A stretch of DNA of 36,408 nt, from positions 9,457-45,864 of the forward strand of contig VHZZ01002711.1 in NCBI GenBank assembly GCA_009801015.1. The letters run 5' to 3'. Source of the DNA: Silene noctiflora. Taxonomy: Eukaryota > Streptophyta > Magnoliopsida > Caryophyllales > Caryophyllaceae. The translations under genes were made by a program, and so were the position numbers. The notes beneath the pieces are model-generated. The model was not told the origin of the DNA, ran no database searches, and was given only the letters and a program-made list of their open reading frames with translations. Positions 30,797 to 36,408 of this stretch are shown piece by piece (the first letter of the stretch is position 1; each line of letters begins with the position of its first letter).

Positions 30797-31851
30797 ATGT
30801 TCAAAGACGTGTTTGCATGGTCTTACAAAGACATGCCGGGAATTGATAGGGAAATTGCAGAACACATAATTCCGATCAAGCCAGGGTTTAAGCCAATCAA
30901 ACAAAAGCTACGTAGAATGCGTACTGAGTGGTCTTTAAAAGTCAAGGAAGAGATTGATAAACAGTTCAGAGCCGGGTTCATCAAAGTATCTAAATATTAT
31001 GATTGGGTAGCCAATGTATTACCAGTACCAAAGAAAGATTGGAAAGTACGCGTGTGCGTCGACTTCTGTGATTTGAATAGGGCAAGCCCAAATAACGATT
31101 TTCCGTTACCTCACATTGATATCTTAGTTGACAACACTGCGAATCATGCCCTATTATCTTTCATGGATGGGTATGCCAGTTACAATCAGATAAAGATGGT
31201 CGAGGAAGACATGACAAAACAACCTTCACAACGCAATGAGGAACCTATTGTTATACAGTGATGCCCTTCGGATTGATAAATGCTGGAGCTACATACCAAA
31301 TAACGGCAACGACATTGCTACATGACATGATGCATAAGGAGGTAGAGGTCTATGTCGACGATATGATTGTGAAATCGAAAGAACATGATGGTCATCTTGC
31401 GGGATTACGGAAATTCTTTGAAAGACTAAGGAAGTACAATATGAGACTAAACCCCCAAAAATGTGCTTTCGGGGTCATTTTTGGCAAGCTTCTGGGTTAT
31501 ATCGTTAGCCATCGTGGCATTGAAGTGGACCCTATGAAAATTAAGGCCATCATGGAAATGCTCCATCCCGAGACCAAGAAAGAAATTCGAGGTTTCCTGG
31601 GCCGAGTCCAATATATAAGTCGGTTCGTTGCAAAGTTAACAATGATATGCGAACCAATCTTCATGAAACTGAAGGTTGGAGAACATGAAGTATGGGACGA
31701 AGAGTGCCAAGCTACGTTTGATAAAGTTATGGAAATTCTATCCGCTCCACCCGTACTTAGTCCACCTATGGCTGTGTTGCCACTGTCCTTGTATCTAACA
31801 GTAATAGATACCGCGATGAGAGCAATGCTAGCTCAAACTGTGGAAAAATAA
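30797..31851 (+). pseudogene. Tat reverse transcriptase, frameshifted
   Basis: RT copies element RNA into DNA. N-terminal landmarks are FAWSYKDMPGID and the conserved KPGFKPIKQKLRRM (30881-30922). The fingers carry PVPKKDWKVRVCVDFCDLNR. A frame change between about 31215 and 31258 lies in the strand before MPFGL, and a tryptophan codon there appears to have become a stop. The palm core is intact: MPFGLINAGATYQ, then EVYVDDMIVKS with the YVDD catalytic pair (about 31347-31360). The thumb/connection follows (LGYIVSHRGIEVDP, FLGRVQYISRF). The block ends at TAA 31849-31851. Confidence 0.92.
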
Positions 31852-32222
31852 GAAAGAGCTATTTACTACATCATTAAGAAGTTCTTAGAATATGAAACAA
31901 AGTATATGGCAGTGGAAAAGACATGCATAGCCTAGTCTAGGCAACGAAGAAGCTAAGGCATTATATGCTTTGTTACAACGTCAGTGTATACTCCAAAATG
32001 GACCCGATCAAGTACTTGTTTGAAAAACCAGTGCTAAATGTCATAATATCAAGATGGACCCTTATGCTATCTGAATTTGACGTTAAGTACGTACCATTGA
32101 AATCTATAAAAGGAAGGGCAGTCGTAGATTTCCTCGTTAATAACCCAATAAAAAAAGATGGTGTTACAGACACCTGGTCATTTCCAGATGAGAATGTGGT
32201 ACATATCGAAGATGAAGTATGA
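31852..32222 (+). pseudogene. Tat RNase H, first module, broken
   Basis: The region after RT begins YYIIKKFLEYETKY (31862 on) and stops at TAG near 31933. It continues in another frame with MDPIKYLFEKP, LSEFDVKYVPLKSIKGRAVVDFL, which is the conserved end of the RT-linked RNase H region. It ends at TGA 32220-32222. The catalytic carboxylates cannot all be placed because of the frame change. Confidence 0.8.
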
Positions 32223-32801
32223 GACCTCTATTTCGATTGAGCCTCAAGCAGTATGGGGTACGGGGTGGGTATTCTCCTCATTTTACCAAAAGGGGAACAT
32301 GTACCCGTGTCTATCAAATTGGATTTCCTTGTTACCAATAATGTAGCTGAATATGAAGCATGCCTACTCGGTTTGTGCAATGCCATCGATTTGAATATGA
32401 AAAAGCTATTTTTTCATGGTGACTCATCCTTTATCATTAACCAAGTGACAAGGTCATGGAAGATTAAAAGTGACAGTCTAGCAGCTTACCAGGCTAAGAA
32501 AGAATAATTGGAAAAGTATTTCGACGAAATACAGTATGTTCACTTACCAAGAGAAGAAAACCAGTTTGCAGACGCCTTATCAAAACTGGCGGCCCTAATT
32601 AACATCCCATATCATATACACAACATGCCACTGTGTGTCGAACGAAGATCGTCACCATCATATGTCAATGAGATCCATGATATCAAAGAAGATGAAACCG
32701 AACCTTGGTACGCATCAATAGTGAAATTCAAGGACACGGGAGAATACCCCAATAACCTCGACGCACGTGGGAAGAGGGCATTACGGATGCTCTCGTCCTA
32801 G
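32223..32801 (+). pseudogene. Tat second (archaeal-type) RNase H plus spacer
   Basis: A second RNase H domain is a known hallmark of the Tat lineage. It starts FD, then a TGA (32238-32240) where the D-G-A-S motif would be, then SSSMGYGVGILLILPKGEHV. The second acidic site is in NNVAEYEACLLGL (EYEA, about 32337-32360), the third in FFHGDSSFIINQV. After TAA (32505-32507) the frame continues with YVHLPREENQFADALSKLA, the fourth acidic site (D of FADAL). The remaining part to 32801 is the spacer before integrase. Frame is kept throughout; only nonsense codons break it. Confidence 0.88.
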
Positions 32802-33944
32802 TTTATTAAGACTAGTGATGGGCAATTGTACAAAAAGACCGCGCAAGGTGTTTTGTTACGATGCATTGATAAAAGGACCGCAGAAAGGGTCATAGAAGAA
32901 GTTCATGACGGGGAATGTGGACCACACATAAATTCTCATATGTTGGCTCGAAAATCATGAGACTTGGTTACTACTGGACTACAGTGGAGGCAGATTGTCA
33001 ACACTATGTTAAACATTGTCACAATTGCCAAATATTTGCAAACGTACATCATGTACCACCGTCTATGTTATATACCATGACATCACCTTGGCCATTTTTA
33101 ACCTGGGGAATAGACATCATTGGAAAAGTAAATCCCCCTGGATCGAGAGGACACTGTTTCATCCTTGTTGCAATTGACTACTTCACGAAGTGGGTAGAAG
33201 CTAGGTCTTACAGAGACCAAAAGGCAAAACAAGTAGCCCAATTCATTCAAAATGACATCATCTGTTGATATGAAGCTAGGTCTTACAGTGACCATGGGAC
33301 TCACTTTCAAGCCGAAACTGAAATTATACTTGAAAAGTATAAAATCAAACACCATAAATCATCACCATACAGACCACAAACAAACGGTGCAGTAGATGCT
33401 GCTAATAAGATAATTACAACCATCTTAAAGAAAATGTCTGACAATTACATTGGCCGACAAAGATACCTTTTGCTCTATGGGGATACAGAACATCAATCAG
33501 AAAAGCCACTGGTGCAACCCTGTATTATTTGGTCTATGGGATGGAAGCAATCCAACCCATCGAATTAGAGGTACCATCCTTAAGAATCTTACATGAGAGC
33601 CAGGTCCCTGAAGCAGATTGGGTCCAAGTTAGGTACGACTCCTTAGTGTTACTAGATGAGAGGCGTTTGAATGCACTATACCAAGTCCAACTCTATCAGA
33701 AAAGGATAGAAAGAGCTTTTAGCAAAAGGTGAAATCTCGAGGAATTAAGGAAAAAGATCTGGTGTTAAAGTCAGTTCGAGCTTTACTACCAGTGGACCCA
33801 CGGGGTAAATTTAAACCAAATTGGCTAGACCCTTACTTGGTGAAAATGATCCTGACAGGAGTAGCGGTCCGACTAACTGATCTGGATAGGAATGACTTCT
33901 CAAATCCATTGAATTTGGACCAATTGAAGAAATACTATCCTTAA
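32802..33944 (+). pseudogene. Tat integrase, broken, catalytic Glu changed
   Basis: Integrase inserts the DNA copy into the genome. The N-terminal HHCC zinc region is split by a frameshift near 32950 (EVHDGECGPHINSH, then CQHYVKHCHNCQ). The catalytic core has GIDIIGK (first Asp, about 33110) and DYFTKWVEA. The second Asp lies in SDHGTHF (33285-33306) beyond a TGA. The third acidic residue is Asp instead of Glu in YRPQTNGAVDAANK (about 33370-33410). The C-terminal part is in two further frames: YGMEAIQPIELEVPS, then LYQKRIERAF and PVDPRGKFKPNW to LDQLKKYYP, ending at 33944. This C-terminal layout is typical of Tat elements. A copied 23-bp patch lies in the core (see 33197-33294). Confidence 0.9.
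33197..33294 (+). repeat. 23-bp duplication inside the integrase core
   Basis: GAAGCTAGGTCTTACAG followed by AGACCA (33197-33219) recurs at 33272-33294 with one mismatch, 75 bp downstream. The second copy replaces the residues normally found between the conserved ICRYG-type segment and SDHGTHF. Confidence 0.85.
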
Positions 33945-34048
33945 GGCCTCATTCTCAAATGTTATGAAATAATGTTTGGATTAGATTGTATTTGAGTCAA
34001 GTTATTTTCAAAGCTTGGCATTTGTTGCCACTGCATTATAAATTGTAA

Positions 34049-34098
34049 GAACTACGGCTTTGATTTGATTATGTTGAAAAGCAGATACGTAGGCAACT
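34049..34098 (+). other. Conserved post-pol motif of Tat elements
   Basis: GAACTACGGCTTTGATTTGA and, after a short spacer, GATACGTAGGCAACT. Tat-group elements often carry a GAACTACG...GATACGTAGGCA sequence just after the integrase stop; its role is unknown to me. Confidence 0.6.
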
Positions 34099-34289
34099 CT
34101 TTACAAGAGCACAACCACAAATAAGGTAATTTCAAATGCAGAAACTGGGAATTTATAATAAGATAGTATTTGATTTATTTCAATAAATTATGGGCTAAGC
34201 CCATTACAATCAATCAAAAGGAAAGCAAAACCACATAGTAATAATAATAGATAATAAACTATTGCTTTTAGCCCATCGATAGTTGAATC

Positions 34290-34807
34290 CTAAAACCCCT
34301 CACTGCGAGACGAAGTCTCACCCATCATCACTCTGACCCGTTTCTTTGGAGGAACTGCACTTTCTTCACGCGGGCCCAGTCTGTCTCTTGTACTCGGTCG
34401 AGGACCCAGTTGTTCGGCCAAGATGGGCCCTTCGTTCAGACGAACACCATGTCTACCCCATACACTCGAACCCCTAGGACTAGTCTTGTTAGTCATGTAA
34501 GTCCTAGTCTCAGGCTCAGTTGAAAGAAGAGTCGATCTGGTGAAGAATGCTAGATTCCTAAGAGCCTCTTCATGTTTCTTCTGGTCCAAAACATCATCCT
34601 TATACAACCTTCTCCTAGTTTCAAATGATGTCTCAGTAGTCCACTTGAGATATGATTGAGATACCTAAGTTGAAGTAGCAGGCTCAAGAAGAGGCCAAGT
34701 AGTCCTGCGATGCCAGGAATGGAGCCATGTTTGGCATCGAGCACGAGTAATATCGAACGGAAGGCCTTGTGCGGCCTCGATAGCGGGACCCACTTGTTGT
34801 AGACCAT
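34290..34807 (-). pseudogene. Antisense ORF downstream of Tat pol (aORF-like)
   Basis: On the minus strand a coding-like frame runs from about 34805 to 34290, interrupted by one TAG near 34670. The end piece of 105 codons (34607-34290) is Arg/Ser/Pro-rich (SSVWGRHGVRL, PPKKRVRVMMG) with a basic KKRVR cluster that could be a nuclear signal. The upstream piece in the same frame reads AAQGLPFDITRARCQTWLHS. A competing open frame (34807-34550) overlaps it in another phase. Extra ORFs between pol and the 3' LTR, some antisense, are known in Tat elements. I do not recognise a domain. Confidence 0.5.
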
Positions 34808-34810
34808 ACT

Positions 34811-35625
34811 AATGGAGAATATGGTCAGGTTAAATGTTTATGGATCGATCCAAGCTCAATAGAGTAATGTAGCTTGTCCTATCAACATTAGGAAGCCCAG
34901 TTAGAAAACCCAGGTGAAGCCATGGCAAAGACTGTTTTAGCAGGATTTTCCCTGGAAAGATCCGGCCTAGTTAATATGTGATCAGGGTATCTAGTTCTAG
35001 AATGTAAAAGAAAAATTAAGTTATATAGTATTAAGAATAAGAACACAAAGGATCAAGTTNTATATTTCTGAGTAGNATTGCTATTANTATTGAATGATTT
35101 CGTATAAATGAGTGAGAAAGAATAAGTATACACTTAGATTACAATCCCCTTACAAAATGATGGAGTATGCTATTTATATGCTCTCAACTACTAACGTTGG
35201 ATGCTCCAACGTTCGCCTTTTTCTTGTTGATAGTCGTTCCTCAAGAATAGGGCACATTCCCTATAAATCCGGCTTGACTGGTACTCCTCAACGTCCATAC
35301 CCGTGCTGATAAGAACGTGGTCTTTGGATGCTCTTAGGGTTTTGACTATGTCTTCCTAAAATGTAGGACTTGAGCTTAACCTTTTTCATTGACCGTTGTC
35401 TTGCTAAAATAGATCAGGTTATGAGAGCCATTCCGGGCTATCTTGCTGGGCTCCAANCTTGTATTTAATTTCTACTCCNTCATAATGGATCTAGCCTGAG
35501 CAGGGATATACCTTGACATATCCAGACTTCATGGACTTGTCCGGGTTGTAGCTTGTCTTGCTTGAATGTATTGGGCGGACTAGACAGCGGTCAGTCCAGG
35601 CTAATTTAGGCTCAAGAATTGCCCC
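34811..35625. other. Unassigned sequence with several N bases
   Basis: No gene is seen. Ambiguous bases at 35060, 35076, 35087, 35457 and 35479 show low-quality sequence or joins. The element to the left has no 3' LTR here, and the coding fragment to the right belongs to something else, so a boundary between two elements must lie in this interval. An open frame at 35112-35309 has no recognisable domain. Confidence 0.5.
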
Positions 35626-36408
35626 TTGGCATCTTATTCATGCTGGATCAGGCCAAGAATGAGATGTCAACTTGTTCAGGAGGATTTTTGCAAAAGATCC
35701 GTTGAAGTTGAGAAATCTTCTGAATTCTGGATCCCTGAATCTTGCCCTGTCAGGGCCAACTGGATTTATCCTGGTTGGTTCTGTATTTACGAGTGGGCTT
35801 TCAAGGCTGGGTGTAAGCTGCCTTTCACCCCTCTAATGGCCGAGATGATGCGAGCAATGGAGGTATCTCCCTTCCAGGTCATGCCTATGATCTGGAAATT
35901 AATTCATTCTGTAGAAAATCTGTGTAATAATCATAACATCCCTCTAACCATTAGTGATATCAAATCTGTGTACCACTTAAAAAATCATTCTGATGGTCGC
36001 TTTAATCTGCGGATTGGAAACAAGATGCCCCCCTTGATCACCAATCTTGATTCAGGGGATGACAAAAGCTGGGCGAAAACTTATCTCTTTGTCCGAACAT
36101 AAACTCTTGGTCCAGGAATGGATTATTTGCGATACCCAGCCATGGTTACTGGTGAGTTCTTACCTGCAATTCTGTTTGCTTTTATAAAATTTGTATATGC
36201 AATACCGTATGTTTGACGTACCTTGTGTATTGTAGTTGCTGACTGGAGTGTTGATCCTTCTGATGTGGGGTCAGCTGATAGGATTGCCGCTTTCTTTGCT
36301 ATCCCTGAGGAGGAGTGGACTTGGCCTGCCAGTCTGGGCAGAGACCTTTTGCCCCGATATATGAAGCCTGCACTGGGTGGTCTCAAGGCTGCCAAGAGTA
36401 AGGCTACT
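35626..36408 (+). pseudogene. Plant gypsy-type transposon-domain protein, intron-containing, partial
   Basis: The reading frame from about 35626 contains WFCIYEWAFKAGCKLPFTPL, then MAEMMRAMEVSPFQVMPMIW, resembling the plant 'putative gypsy type transposon' domain (Pfam Transposase_28: an aromatic/Gly-rich 'AGLRFPLHPF...L' pattern). It continues ISDIKSVYHLKNHSDGRF and SWAKTYLFVR. A TAA at 36100-36102 interrupts the frame, but the same frame carries on (GMDYLRYPAMVT) to a good splice donor at 36152. After an 84-bp intron it reads VADWSVDPSDVGSADRIAAF and continues past the window end. The true start is unclear: the first codon is TTG, so the upstream exon may begin elsewhere. It probably belongs to another retroelement rather than a cellular gene. 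Function unknown. Confidence 0.62.
36152..36235 (+). other. Predicted 84-bp intron
   Basis: The donor reads CTG|GTGAGT and the acceptor TATTGTAG|TTGCTG, with a T-rich interior typical of plant introns. Removing it keeps a single frame from ...YPAMVT to VADWSVDP.... Confidence 0.75.

Larger units (their letters stand above)
23529..34810 (+). mobile_element. Tat-lineage Ty3/Gypsy retrotransposon, degenerate, 3' end missing
   Basis: The order is 5' LTR, PBS, leader, gag, protease, RT, RNase H, a second RNase H, integrase, then an antisense ORF. A second RNase H and an extra ORF between pol and the 3' LTR are known traits of the Tat branch (Ogre, Retand and relatives). The coding region shows many nonsense codons and frame changes, so it is dead. 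No second copy of the LTR start TGTTGATACCC occurs before the window ends; the 3' LTR is either beyond the edge or separated by an insertion after about 34810. The exact right limit is therefore unknown. Confidence 0.88.

Overview
This window is plant nuclear DNA, made almost entirely of nested and decayed retrotransposons. I see no intact cellular gene, no rRNA or tRNA gene and no CRISPR array. The evidence for a plant is a Ty3/Gypsy Tat-lineage element with two RNase H modules, several LTRs with plant tRNA primer-binding sites and 5-bp target duplications, and a plant L1-type LINE. The host is probably a eudicot. Caryophyllales (for example Silene) is a guess from general resemblance of the elements and cannot be proven here. 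Isolated N bases at 101, 25279, 35060, 35076, 35087, 35457 and 35479 suggest a draft assembly.

Left part (1-5526). Unassigned AT-rich DNA carries a 22-bp minisatellite (881-1110 and 1293-1375), a 20-bp inverted repeat (1926-1990) and a CT/TA microsatellite (2771-2853). A 5'-truncated LINE on the minus strand (2957-4562) is flanked by a perfect 16-bp target duplication. It sits in what looks like the LTR of another Gypsy element that ends at 5526.

Middle part (5527-22656). This is a Russian-doll stack. Element A (plus strand) is non-coding, with initiator-Met-type PBS, polypurine tract and LTR ends like Tekay/Del chromoviruses. A 2.5-kb Tat-like solo LTR (6534-9077) sits in its interior. A second, unrelated solo LTR (B, 14173-22139) interrupts its 3' LTR. 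B is in turn interrupted by element C (14720-21455, minus strand), a relative of A that also lacks coding capacity. The 5-bp target duplications AGAAT, CCAGC and ATTAT mark the three insertions. Hand-counted LTR divergence (about 14% for A, about 5% for C) fits the nesting order.

Right part (22657-36408). After 0.9 kb of unassigned DNA comes the 5' LTR (23529-26086), PBS, gag, protease, reverse transcriptase, RNase H, second RNase H, integrase and antisense ORF of a Tat-lineage element, broken by many nonsense codons and frameshifts. Its 3' LTR is not in the window. The last 0.8 kb holds a different coding fragment resembling the plant 'putative gypsy type transposon' domain, with a convincing 84-bp intron and one premature stop; it runs off the right edge.

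The most unusual signal is a 12-bp near-palindrome, consensus ACTCGACCGAGT, found 19 times in three clusters with copies mostly 19-22 bp apart. Two clusters lie in the U3 of two unrelated LTR families, each ending 53-54 bp upstream of a TATA box. This looks like a shared regulatory array.
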